Assembly (NCBI GenBank): GCA_048526005.1
Contig: DBFVEH010000026.1
Coordinates: 161,253 to 225,252, forward strand
Reading direction: 5' to 3'
From: QALR01 sp900552255
GTDB lineage: Bacteria; Bacillota; Clostridia; Oscillospirales; CAG-272
DNA: 64,000 nucleotides
Below, one piece after another: positions 15,520-23,394 of this stretch (within the stretch, counting starts at the first letter, position 1; each line of letters opens with the position of its first letter). Under the pieces are notes generated by a model. That model saw nothing but the letters and a program-made list of their open reading frames with translations, made no database searches and had not been told where the DNA came from. The translations under genes were made by a program, and so were the position numbers.

Positions 15520-16247
15520 ATCGATTCCTCCGTGACCTGATGGATGTAGGTGCCCGCCGCCACGGCCGCCGCGAGCTCATCATAGCGTGCTCTGTCGATC
15601 GGCACAAACCGGATAGAATCGCCGGCGGCATACAGCACCGGCGGCGTGCGGGCGGGATCATACGGCAAAATCGGCGTCCTGCCGATGAGCCGCCAGCCGC
15701 CGGGCGATTCCATCGGATAAATTCCGGTCTGAGAAGCGCCGATCCCGACCGAGCCCCGCGGAATCCGCTCTCTCGGACTGTCGAGCCGCGGCGCCGCGAT
15801 CGATTCGTCGAGCCCGCCAAGATACGGGAAGCCGGGCAGAAAGCCGAGCATATAAATCCGATAATCGGGCGCGCTGTGCCGTCTTATGACTTCCTCTGCG
15901 GAAAGGCCGGCAAGAGAGGCCACATCCGCAAGGTCGGGCCCGAACTCCCCGCCGTAGCAGACGGGGATCCGGTGAACTCTCCGCGCGGACACCGTCGTCC
16001 CGTCCGCGCGGGACATCGCTTTTTCAATCCTCCGGCATAATTTCGGATAAGAAACCGCCGCGGAATCATAGCAGACCGTAAGCGAGCAAAACGCCGGAAT
16101 AAGCTCCGTGATCCCCGTCACATTCCCTGCGCTAAGCGCATCGGCAAGCGCACGGACACGCTCTCCCGTGCGTTCCGATATCGTATCGCCGAGCATTACG
16201 GCAAGCGCGGCGTCGCCGCAGGGCAGAATCCGATAGTCTTCCATCAT
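15516..16247 (-). CDS. pxpB: 5-oxoprolinase subunit PxpB (KipI family)
   Basis: 243 residues. 'GDAALAVMLGD' near the start, 'IPVCYGGEFGPDLADVA' in the middle, and 'YMLGFLPGFPYLGGLDESIA' with 'GSVGIGASQTGIYPMESPGG' in the C-terminal half are hallmark PxpB motifs. It partners PxpC in the ATP-dependent opening of 5-oxoproline. In B. subtilis the homologue KipI also inhibits the sporulation kinase KinA; nothing here indicates that role. Start and stop both overlap neighbouring genes (ATGA), so the operon is tightly coupled. Confidence 0.93.
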   Translation of the reverse strand: MMEDYRILPCGDAALAVMLGDTISERTGERVRALADALSAGNVTGITELIPAFCSLTVCYDSAAVSYPKLCRRIEKAMSRADGTTVSARRVHRIPVCYGGEFGPDLADVASLAGLSAEEVIRRHSAPDYRIYMLGFLPGFPYLGGLDESIAAPRLDSPRERIPRGSVGIGASQTGIYPMESPGGWRLIGRTPILPYDPARTPPVLYAAGDSIRFVPIDRARYDELAAAVAAGTYIHQVTEESI

Positions 16248-17323
16248 CTATGTTCCTTTTCGTCAAAATAGCCTTTTTCAAGAGTCTTTTCAAACCACTT
16301 TGCGCAGGTTTTTTCCAGCTTCATGGAATACTTTACACATTCCCGCATCGAGGTGACAATCGAGCAGTTCAAGGTCTCTCCGATGCCGTCGATCGCCGGA
16401 ATCGTCCAGCCGTACATGTCGATCATACCGCAGTCGGCGGCTCTTTCCATCGCCTGCGCCTGTAAGGATGCGTCATGAAAAATATCGATATCGCCGCCGA
16501 GATAGGCGAGCATGGCAGAAAGCCCGTAACAGCCCCAGTCGGACGTCGTGGCGGTGATGATATTGTCCGCCTTGGTGCGCACGGCAAGCCCGCCGCCGCA
16601 TTCGCACGCGCACTCCCCTGCCGCCGCATACGGGATGTATCGGCGGAGCTGCTCCGAAATGGTCCCCATCCCCATCTCGTTCCCGAGGTCTCCGATGGAA
16701 AGATTCAGCACGCCCGCCATAATGAGCTTCTCAAACAAAACGTCCATTTTCGCTTCCAGCGGCGTGATGTCAAGCCCCACTGCATTGTGATATGCGCCCC
16801 TTTCATTGGCGCCCGGCGCCTCGACCGTAATCACCGCCTTCGGCATGCAGGATCTCATAAGACTCTCCGACTCTTCATCGGCCTTCAGGCGGTCTTTGGT
16901 AAAGGCATGATAAGCGAGAGACGCCGGCATATCCCCCATCTTCTCGACGGAATCGAAATAGTGCAGTCCGATAAGCCTCGCCAGTCCCTCGACGGCGGGG
17001 ATATTCTCCTCCTGACAGATGATGACGGGTCTTACCGCAAACGCCTTGACAAGAGAGCGCGCCAGCAGCATCGATCCGATGATGCCGTCCGTCTCCGCCG
17101 AGCCGAACGGACGGAGCACAAAGCCCGTGATGATATACACATAATCCCCCGCTTGAAGCGCCGCGTTCAGCTTTTTCGCAGCGTTGGCCGTGAGCGGCTC
17201 CCCCGTATAGCGTCGGGAGGCTTCATACAAGATCTTGCAGACGCCGTAGCCCCTTGGATCGAGGTTCATGAGGTCGTCGAGGCTCTGTCCGAGATTCCTG
17301 ATCGTAAGTTCTTTTTGTGTCAT
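16244..17323 (-). CDS. DUF4392 protein, C-terminal half of a D-glutamate cyclase
   Basis: 359 residues, soluble. Conserved-looking segments are 'LNLDPRGYGV'-like at the start ('LMNLDPRGYGVCKILY'), 'GDYVYIITGFVLRPFGSAET', 'TDGIIGSMLLARSL', 'EAPGANERGAYHNAVGLDIT' and 'LSIGDLGNEMGMGTI', which fit DUF4392, the C-terminal domain of mammalian D-glutamate cyclase. Together with the DUF1445 protein five genes' reach downstream it would complete that enzyme as a split form. A cluster of cysteines in 'GECACECGGG' is notable and could bind metal. GGGAG precedes the ATG, and its stop overlaps pxpB. Confidence 0.82.
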   Translation of the reverse strand: MTQKELTIRNLGQSLDDLMNLDPRGYGVCKILYEASRRYTGEPLTANAAKKLNAALQAGDYVYIITGFVLRPFGSAETDGIIGSMLLARSLVKAFAVRPVIICQEENIPAVEGLARLIGLHYFDSVEKMGDMPASLAYHAFTKDRLKADEESESLMRSCMPKAVITVEAPGANERGAYHNAVGLDITPLEAKMDVLFEKLIMAGVLNLSIGDLGNEMGMGTISEQLRRYIPYAAAGECACECGGGLAVRTKADNIITATTSDWGCYGLSAMLAYLGGDIDIFHDASLQAQAMERAADCGMIDMYGWTIPAIDGIGETLNCSIVTSMRECVKYSMKLEKTCAKWFEKTLEKGYFDEKEHR

Positions 17324-17380
17324 GTTCTTTCTCCCTGCCGCACCCGCAGCCGATTCTTTTTCATTCTGTTTTGCCGAGGG

Positions 17381-18223
17381 TCACGGAGCGGTCGCCGTCA
17401 AGAAGTCCTCGACCAGCGCATCCTGAAGCGTTTTGAGAAGCGCCGGCGCCTTGCCGCCGACCGGCTTTCCGTCAATCGTTTCCGCCGCAAGGCAGAACGA
17501 CCCGGAGCTTGAAACGATAATCTCGTCCGCCTCCATCATTTCGGATACGGTAAACGGCGTTTCCTCGACCGGAATCCCAAACCGATTGCACATTTTGATA
17601 AGATGTGCGCGGGCGATGCCGGGCAGGATATACTCATCCGTCGGCGCAGTCCTGAATACGCCGTCTTTCAGAATCGAAACATTGCTGTGCGCGCATTCCG
17701 TCACGCGCGCGCCGCGGTGGAGCACCGCCTCGTCGCAGCCGGCCTTATCCGTCTCCTTCGCATACAAGACGCTCGGAATCAGGTTGAGCGTTTTGACGTT
17801 GCAATAGAGAAAGCGTTTGTCCTCAAGCGTAATCAGCTTGATTTTCTGATAGGTGTCCTTGACCGCGAGCGGCTTCAGCATAATCCAAATATTGGCCGGC
17901 GTGCCGTCGTCATAGACGTGATTGCGGATGCCGGTGCCGCGCGTCGCCTGTATGTAAACGAACTGCGAGCCGTCGTCCACCTTTTTCACCATCTCGCAAA
18001 GGATCTCTTTCATTTCATCCTTGGTATGGGGGATGTTGATATCGAGTAATTTTGCGCTGTTATAGAATCGGTCGATGTGCTCATCCAGCGCATAAATGAT
18101 ATGGTTTCTGCTGTAAGTGGCGTCATAGATGCCATCTCCGAAATAGCAGACGCGGTCGAGCATCGGGACGCTCATCTTTTCCAGCTCGTCATAAGCTCCA
18201 TTGTAGTATCCGAGATTTTTCAT
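17381..18223 (-). CDS. dat: Class IV aminotransferase, probably D-amino acid aminotransferase
   Basis: 280 residues from the ATG at 18221-18223, preceded by GGGAGGA. The fold-type IV start 'YYNGAYDELEKMSVPMLDR' leads to 'FGDGIYDATY'. The PLP lysine lies in 'CNVKTLNLIPSVLYAK', which parallels the lysine segment 'DIKSLNLL' of D-amino acid aminotransferases, and 'HSNVSILKDG' and 'SSSGSFCLAAETIDGKPVG' follow. The expected reaction is D-alanine + 2-oxoglutarate giving pyruvate + D-glutamate. Branched-chain aminotransferase is a less likely alternative. It is first in a seven-gene operon that ends with alanine racemase and includes a D-glutamate cyclase, which supports D-Glu chemistry. Confidence 0.87.
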   Translation of the reverse strand: MKNLGYYNGAYDELEKMSVPMLDRVCYFGDGIYDATYSRNHIIYALDEHIDRFYNSAKLLDINIPHTKDEMKEILCEMVKKVDDGSQFVYIQATRGTGIRNHVYDDGTPANIWIMLKPLAVKDTYQKIKLITLEDKRFLYCNVKTLNLIPSVLYAKETDKAGCDEAVLHRGARVTECAHSNVSILKDGVFRTAPTDEYILPGIARAHLIKMCNRFGIPVEETPFTVSEMMEADEIIVSSSGSFCLAAETIDGKPVGGKAPALLKTLQDALVEDFLTATAP

Positions 18224-18248
18224 AGGCTCCTCCCAAAAATAATATGCT

Positions 18249-18310
18249 GAAAATAAAAACTCGGACAAAGGGGCGCGGGACATCTTCCCCGCGGAACGCC
18301 ATTGTCCGAG
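18249..18310 (-). terminator. Intrinsic terminator in the dat operon leader (candidate attenuator)
   Basis: On the minus strand CTCGGACAA (from 18302-18310) pairs with TTGTCCGAG (from 18260-18268), with an inner CGCGGG/CCCGCG stem (18074-offset positions 18274-18279 and 18288-18293), followed by TTTTTATTTTC. It lies downstream of the dat promoter and upstream of the dat start. It can end trp transcripts, but any dat transcript must also pass it, so readthrough control is expected. Confidence 0.7.
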
Positions 18311-18324
18311 GTATCGAAACCGTA

Positions 18325-18376
18325 TTGAGATTCGATTTTTTATAAAACTATGAATTAGTATATAACCGAATCTCAA
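18325..18376. promoter_or_regulatory. 10-bp inverted repeat spanning the dat promoter
   Basis: TTGAGATTCG (18325-18334) and CGAATCTCAA (18367-18376) are perfect reverse complements. One arm sits in the -35/-10 spacer and the other in the early transcribed region, a pattern that fits a regulator binding two half-sites or looping. The cognate regulator is not identified. Confidence 0.5.
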
Positions 18377-18385
18377 AAATGTCAA
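18357..18385 (-). promoter_or_regulatory. dat-pxp-alr operon promoter
   Basis: Minus strand: TTGACA (18380-18385), a 17-nt spacer, TATACT (18357-18362). It lies in the short gap after trpA, giving the D-amino-acid operon its own start. Confidence 0.8.
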
Positions 18386-18417
18386 GCTTGTAAGAAGAAT
18401 TTCTGTGAATTTCAGTC

Positions 18418-19206
18418 TTATTTTTCCCGCTCCGCTTCCCTTACGGCCGCTTTCATTTCCGATACGAAAGCGCGGATATGCGGCGCGGCCTCCGTGCCGT
18501 ATTTTTCGATGAGCTTCATAATGGCGGAGCCGACGATAACGCCGTCCGCATGTGCCGCCATCTCGCGCGCCTGCGCCGGAGCCGAGATGCCGAAGCCCAC
18601 CGCCGCCGGGATTTTCTTTGCGGCATGCACAAGCCCCGTCATTTCGGAAATATCCGTCGTGATATGCTCGCGCGTGCCCGTCACACCGAGCGAGGAGACG
18701 CAGTATACAAAGCCCTCCGCATCACGCGAAATCATGGAGATCCTCTCGTGCGAGGTCGGCGCGATAAGCGAGATGAAATCGAGGCCATACCGGCGGAATA
18801 CCGGCGCAAACTCCTCTTTTTCCTCATAGGGAACGTCCGGCAGAATCACGCCGTCCATCCCGATCTCCGCCGCCGCACGGGCAAAGCGTTCCGTACCGTA
18901 AGAAAACACGACGTTCGCATAGGTCATAAAAAGAAGCGGGATTTTCACGGTCTTCCGAATCTCGCGCACCGCCTCGAATACCTTGTCCGTCGTCGTGCCC
19001 GCTGCAAGCGAGCGCATATTGGCGGCCTCGATCACCGGTCCCTCCGCCGTCGGATCGGAAAACGGGATGCCGAGCTCGATGATGTCCGCCCCCGCCTCGG
19101 CCGCCGCCGTCACGAAGGATACGGTCGATGCGATATCCGGATCGCCGCAGGTGATAAAGGCGATGAACGCCTTGCCCCCCTCAAATGCTTCCGCAATTTT
19201 ACTCAT
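18418..19206 (-). CDS. trpA: Tryptophan synthase alpha subunit
   Basis: 262 residues. 'FITCGDPD' at the start and 'ADIIELGIPFSDPTAEGPVI' carry the catalytic glutamate at residue 44; the second acidic residue is Glu at 55 where enterobacterial TrpA has Asp. 'GVTGTREHI' and 'VGFGIS' form the phosphate-binding loops. It cleaves indole-3-glycerol phosphate and channels indole to TrpB. Its ATG overlaps the trpB end by eight nt. It is last in the trp operon. Confidence 0.97.
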   Translation of the reverse strand: MSKIAEAFEGGKAFIAFITCGDPDIASTVSFVTAAAEAGADIIELGIPFSDPTAEGPVIEAANMRSLAAGTTTDKVFEAVREIRKTVKIPLLFMTYANVVFSYGTERFARAAAEIGMDGVILPDVPYEEKEEFAPVFRRYGLDFISLIAPTSHERISMISRDAEGFVYCVSSLGVTGTREHITTDISEMTGLVHAAKKIPAAVGFGISAPAQAREMAAHADGVIVGSAIMKLIEKYGTEAAPHIRAFVSEMKAAVREAEREK

Positions 19207-20383
19207 GGATATCCTCCCCTCTGTACCGCGCGATCGCCGCGCAGTCCTTGTCGCCGCGTCCCGAAAGATTGACGATGATGATTTTATCCCCGCTCATCTC
19301 CGGCGCGAGCTTCATCGCATAGGCGACGGCATGCGCGCTTTCGATCGCCGGAATGATGCCCTCCGTCCGGCTGAGATATTCAAATGCGTTCACCGCCTCG
19401 TCGTCCGTGACGGCGACATATTCCGCGCGCCCGGTATCGTGCAGATTCGCGTGCTCCGGTCCCACGCCCGGATAATCCAGTCCCGCCGAAATCGAATATA
19501 CCGGCGCGATCTGCCCGTATTCATCCTGACAGAAATACGATTTCATGCCGTGGAAGATGCCGAGCCGCCCCGTTGCAATCGTCGCCGCCGTCTCCGCGGT
19601 ACCGATTCCCCGCCCGGCCGCCTCGCAGCCGATGAGGCGCACCTCCTTGTCTCCGATGAAATTGTAAAACGCGCCCATCGCATTGGATCCGCCGCCGACA
19701 CAGGCGATCACGGCGTCGGGAAGCCGCCCCTCCTTTTCGAGGCACTGCTCCCGCATCTCCTTTGAAATCACCGCTTGAAAATCGCGCACGATCGTCGGGA
19801 ACGGATGCGGTCCCATCACGGAGCCGAGCACATAGTGCGTATCGGAGATGCGGTTCGTCCACTCGCGCATCGTTTCATTGACCGCGTCCTTGAGCGTCGC
19901 CGTCCCGGACGTGACCGCATGCACCTTCGCCCCCAGCAGCCGCATCTTATAGACGTTGAGCGCCTGTCTTTCGGTATCCGTTTTCCCCATGAAAATCTCG
20001 CATTCCATGCCCATCAGCGCCGCCGCGGTCGCCGTCGCAACGCCGTGCTGTCCGGCGCCGGTCTCCGCGATCACGCGCGTTTTTCCCATCTTCTTGGCAA
20101 GGAGCACCTGCCCCAGCACATTGTTGATCTTGTGCGCGCCGGTATGATTGAGGTCCTCTCTTTTGAGATAAATCTTCGCGCCCCCGAGGTTTTTCGTCAT
20201 CTTCTCCGCATAATAAAGCAGCGAAGGACGCCCCGCGTAGTCCTTTAAAAGCGAATCCAGCTCCGCGCAGAACGCCGGATCGTTTTGATAGCGGTTATAT
20301 GCCTCCTCCAGCTCCAATACGGCGTTCATCAGAGTTTCCGGTATATACTGTCCGCCGTGTATGCCAAATCTCCCTCTTGACAT
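19199..20383 (-). CDS. trpB: Tryptophan synthase beta subunit
   Basis: 394 residues starting 'MSRGRFGIHGGQYIPETLM', the family N-terminus; an in-frame upstream extension lacks a good ribosome site. The PLP lysine is in 'NHTGAHKINN' near residue 85, and the cofactor phosphate loop is 'CVGGGSNAMGAF'. It joins indole and serine to make tryptophan. It is TrpB type 1, paired with trpA directly downstream. The pyridoxal kinase gene across the trp leader could supply cofactor. Confidence 0.97.
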   Translation of the reverse strand: MSRGRFGIHGGQYIPETLMNAVLELEEAYNRYQNDPAFCAELDSLLKDYAGRPSLLYYAEKMTKNLGGAKIYLKREDLNHTGAHKINNVLGQVLLAKKMGKTRVIAETGAGQHGVATATAAALMGMECEIFMGKTDTERQALNVYKMRLLGAKVHAVTSGTATLKDAVNETMREWTNRISDTHYVLGSVMGPHPFPTIVRDFQAVISKEMREQCLEKEGRLPDAVIACVGGGSNAMGAFYNFIGDKEVRLIGCEAAGRGIGTAETAATIATGRLGIFHGMKSYFCQDEYGQIAPVYSISAGLDYPGVGPEHANLHDTGRAEYVAVTDDEAVNAFEYLSRTEGIIPAIESAHAVAYAMKLAPEMSGDKIIIVNLSGRGDKDCAAIARYRGEDIHE

Positions 20384-20411
20384 TGTGTCACCCCATTCCT
20401 TTCCGCCGGAC

Positions 20412-21017
20412 CTATGTGCCGGCACGTCTTGCGGCGGCCACCGCCGCCATGATTTTCTCCCGATCCTTTTTCCCGTCCGTCTCGACGCCGGAGCTTATAT
20501 CCACGGCATACGGGCGGTATCTGCGGGCGAGCGCTTCGATACCATCCGGCGAAAGTCCGCCGGCAAGAATCCACTCGCGCCGGATATCCGATACAAGCGC
20601 ATGCTCGAAACTTTTTCCGCCGCCGCGGCCGCTGTCGAGCAAAATTCTGTCGGCATCGCTTTTTTTTGCTTTTTCAATGTCCGATGCCGAACCAATAATA
20701 AACGCTTTCCATATTTCAAGCCCCGGACAGAGCCGCCGCAGGCGGCCGATATCCTCCTGCGTCTCGTTTCCGTGCAGCTGCGCGACGGAGATAACGCCTT
20801 TCCGGTATAAGCCGCAGATGAAATCCGGCTCCGCGTCCACAAAGACGCCGACGCTGATAATTTCCGGTTTTATAAGTCCACGCAGCCGCTCCGCCGTCTC
20901 GGCCGTGACGTTCCGCCGGCTCCTCTCCCAAAAGACAAAGCCGATATAATCCGGCACGGCGAGATTGACCGCCTCCGCGTCGCAGGCGCGCGCGAGCCCG
21001 CATATCTTGATTTTCAT
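20412..21017 (-). CDS. trpF: Phosphoribosylanthranilate isomerase
   Basis: 201 residues from the ATG at 21015-21017, which overlaps the trpC stop (ATGA). 'MKIKICGLARACDAEAV' contains the catalytic cysteine in 'KICGL', and the general-acid aspartate lies in 'AVDISSGVE'. It performs the Amadori rearrangement in tryptophan synthesis. Unlike enterobacteria, trpF is not fused to trpC. Confidence 0.96.
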   Translation of the reverse strand: MKIKICGLARACDAEAVNLAVPDYIGFVFWERSRRNVTAETAERLRGLIKPEIISVGVFVDAEPDFICGLYRKGVISVAQLHGNETQEDIGRLRRLCPGLEIWKAFIIGSASDIEKAKKSDADRILLDSGRGGGKSFEHALVSDIRREWILAGGLSPDGIEALARRYRPYAVDISSGVETDGKKDREKIMAAVAAARRAGT

Positions 21018-21814
21018 GTGCCGGCACCGCCGTTCCCGCATGCCGCGCGAAGCCCGCCCACCGCGCGCGCCCTGTCTTTTGCCCGCATCAGAAATTCGCC
21101 GACAAGCAGCGCGTCGGCGCCGGCCGCCGCAAGACGCGCCGCATCCTCCAAGGAGGATACGCCCGATTCCGTGACAAACAGCACGTCCCGTGGGATTCTT
21201 TCCCGAAGCCGTCCGGCGCTCTCCAAATCCACGCTGAAATCCGCGAGATTCCGGTTGTTCACCCCGATGATACGGGCGCCCGCGCAGACGGCGGAATCGA
21301 TCTCCTGCGCGCAATGCGTTTCGACAAGCGCGCTCATGCCGAGAGCATCGCAGATACCGATATACCTTGCAATCGTCTGCGTATCAAGCAGCGCACAGAT
21401 GAGAAGAACGGCGTCCGCGCCGAGCAGCCGCGCCTCGTAAAGCTGATATTCGTCCACCGTGAAGTCCTTGCGGAGCATCGGCAGCTCCGTTTTCGCGCGG
21501 ATATCCCGAAAGATACCGTCCGATCCGAGAAAGCGCGTGGGTTCCGTCAGAACGGAAAGACAGTCCGCGCCGCCCGCCTCATAATCGCGGGCGATTTCGG
21601 CGTACGGGAAATCCTGTGAGATGATCCCTTTGGACGGCGACGCCTTTTTCACCTCGCAGATAAGCGATATCCCGGGACGGGAGAGTACTTTCTCGAACCG
21701 AAAATCCCCCGGCAGGCGCTCCGCCTGTTCCTTGATTTGCTCCAATGAAAATATTTTTTTGCTTTCTGCGACCCGTTTTTCCGCCGCCGCCGCAAGCGTC
21801 TCCAAAATATTCAT
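21014..21814 (-). CDS. trpC: Indole-3-glycerol phosphate synthase
   Basis: 266 residues. 'SLICEVKKASPSKGII' holds the first catalytic lysine, 'LRKDFTVDEYQLYEAR' the second, and 'IGVNNRNL' and 'VTESGVSS' line the barrel end. It closes the indole ring by decarboxylation. The gene overlaps both trpD and trpF by four nt. Confidence 0.97.
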   Translation of the reverse strand: MNILETLAAAAEKRVAESKKIFSLEQIKEQAERLPGDFRFEKVLSRPGISLICEVKKASPSKGIISQDFPYAEIARDYEAGGADCLSVLTEPTRFLGSDGIFRDIRAKTELPMLRKDFTVDEYQLYEARLLGADAVLLICALLDTQTIARYIGICDALGMSALVETHCAQEIDSAVCAGARIIGVNNRNLADFSVDLESAGRLRERIPRDVLFVTESGVSSLEDAARLAAAGADALLVGEFLMRAKDRARAVGGLRAACGNGGAGT

Positions 21815-22818
21815 ACGCCGGATTCCGTAATCAGCTCACGGAGCTTGCGTTCCGCGGCTCCGCTGTCGATGAGCTGCGCCGCAAGCGCGACGCCCTCACG
21901 CAGGGTATCAGCGGCGCCGCCGATATAAAGTCCCGCGCCGGCGTTGAGCAGCACCACATCGCGGTGTACGCCGCGCTCGCCTGAGAGCACCGTCCGCGTG
22001 ATCGCCGCGTTCTCCTGCGGCGTGCCTCCCACAAGCTCGGATTTTTGACATGCGGAAAGTCCGAAGTCCTCCGGTGCGATCCGATAGGTGCGGAAATCGC
22101 CGTTTTCAAATTCACAGACGACGGTCGGCGCGGAAAGCGAAATCTCGTCCAGCCTGTCGGTGCCGTAGACCGCCATGCCCCGCCGAACGCCAAGCCCTGC
22201 CAGCACATGCGCGAGCGGCTCCACAAGAGACTCGTCATAGACCCCCAGCACCTGTCTTGTCGGATGCGCGGGATTGGTCAGCGGCCCCAAAAGATTGAAA
22301 ACCGTGCGGACGCCAAGCTCACGGCGCACCGGCCCTACATATTTCATCGAAAGATGATATTTCTGCGCGAACAGAAAGCAAATGCCGATTTTATCAAGCA
22401 GCTTCGCACACGCCTCGGAATCCAGAGAGATGTTCACGCCCAGCGCTTCGAGACAGTCCGCGGCGCCGCTCGCGGAAGAGGCCGCGCGGTTTCCGTGCTT
22501 CGCCACCTTGACGCCGCCCGCCGCAATGACAAATGCCGCCGTCGTGGAAATGTTGAAGGTTTTCGCGCCGTCCCCTCCTGTGCCGACGATTTCCAGCGTA
22601 TCGCCGGAGGTCTTGACGGCCGCCGCACGTTCGCGCATGACGGCGGCGCAGGCCGTGATTTCATCGATGGTTTCGCCCTTGGTTTCCAGCGCGGCGAGAA
22701 ATGCCGCCGTCTGCACGGCGGACGCTTCCCCGCTCATGATCTCGTTCATCACCGCCGCCGCTTCTTCATACGAAAGATCGTTTCTGCCGATGAGCTTTGT
22801 CGTCGCTTCTCTGATCAT
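21811..22818 (-). CDS. trpD: Anthranilate phosphoribosyltransferase
   Basis: 335 residues. 'EIVGTGGDGAKTFNIST' near residue 75 is the PRPP-binding loop, and 'VAKHGNRAASSASGAADCLE' and 'FLFAQKYH' are anthranilate-site motifs. It attaches phosphoribose to anthranilate. It is a separate gene, three nt after trpG. Confidence 0.97.
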   Translation of the reverse strand: MIREATTKLIGRNDLSYEEAAAVMNEIMSGEASAVQTAAFLAALETKGETIDEITACAAVMRERAAAVKTSGDTLEIVGTGGDGAKTFNISTTAAFVIAAGGVKVAKHGNRAASSASGAADCLEALGVNISLDSEACAKLLDKIGICFLFAQKYHLSMKYVGPVRRELGVRTVFNLLGPLTNPAHPTRQVLGVYDESLVEPLAHVLAGLGVRRGMAVYGTDRLDEISLSAPTVVCEFENGDFRTYRIAPEDFGLSACQKSELVGGTPQENAAITRTVLSGERGVHRDVVLLNAGAGLYIGGAADTLREGVALAAQLIDSGAAERKLRELITESGV

Positions 22819-22821
22819 CTT

Positions 22822-23394
22822 TTACACCTCCAAAGCAATAAAATTTTCAAGAATCCTGATGCCGTCCGGCGTCAGAATGGATTCCGGATGGAACTGCAAT
22901 CCGAACACGGGATATCGCCGGTGCTCCACCGCCATGATTTCCCCGTCGTCCGCACGCGCCGTGACCTTCAAGCAGTCCGGCACGGTATCTCCGACCGCCG
23001 CCAAGGAATGGTAGCGCGCGACGGTCATCTCCTGAGGCAAGCCGCGGAACAGAGCGGATGAAGTATCCGCCGTTATGACGGAGCTTTTGCCGTGCATCAG
23101 CCGCTTCGCGTGCGCGATCCGCGCCCCGTAAGCCTCGCAGATCGCCTGATGGCCGAGGCATACGCCGAGGATCGGGAAATCCGCTCCCAGCTTTCGGACG
23201 ACCTCAATGCAGACGCCTGCCGCCGCGGGATAGCCCGGTCCCGGCGAAAGGATGATCCGCTCCGGCTCCATGCGGGCGATCTCTTCTACGCTTTTTTCAT
23301 CGTTTCGAATGACCGTGATATCCGGATTCAGCGTCCCGACGAGCTGATACAGATTATAGGAAAAGCTGTCATAATTATCGATCAGTAAAATCAT
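22822..23394 (-). CDS. trpG: Anthranilate synthase glutamine amidotransferase component
   Basis: 190 residues from the ATG overlapping the trpE stop. 'ILLIDNYDSFSYNLYQLV' opens it; the nucleophilic cysteine is in 'GVCLGHQAI', and the His-Glu pair in 'LQFHPES'. It feeds ammonia to TrpE. It could also serve as PabA in folate synthesis, as in several Bacillota, since no separate pabA is visible. Confidence 0.96.
   Translation of the reverse strand: MILLIDNYDSFSYNLYQLVGTLNPDITVIRNDEKSVEEIARMEPERIILSPGPGYPAAAGVCIEVVRKLGADFPILGVCLGHQAICEAYGARIAHAKRLMHGKSSVITADTSSALFRGLPQEMTVARYHSLAAVGDTVPDCLKVTARADDGEIMAVEHRRYPVFGLQFHPESILTPDGIRILENFIALEV

Noticed and set aside
13714..15540. 608-codon plus-strand frame over the pxp operon
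   Set aside because: Antisense to DUF1445 and pxpC, which have clear motifs, ribosome sites and overlaps.
18224..18356. T-box or known riboswitch in the dat leader
   Set aside because: No GGTGGCACCGCG-like core and no recognisable aptamer; only the terminator and inverted repeat are supported.
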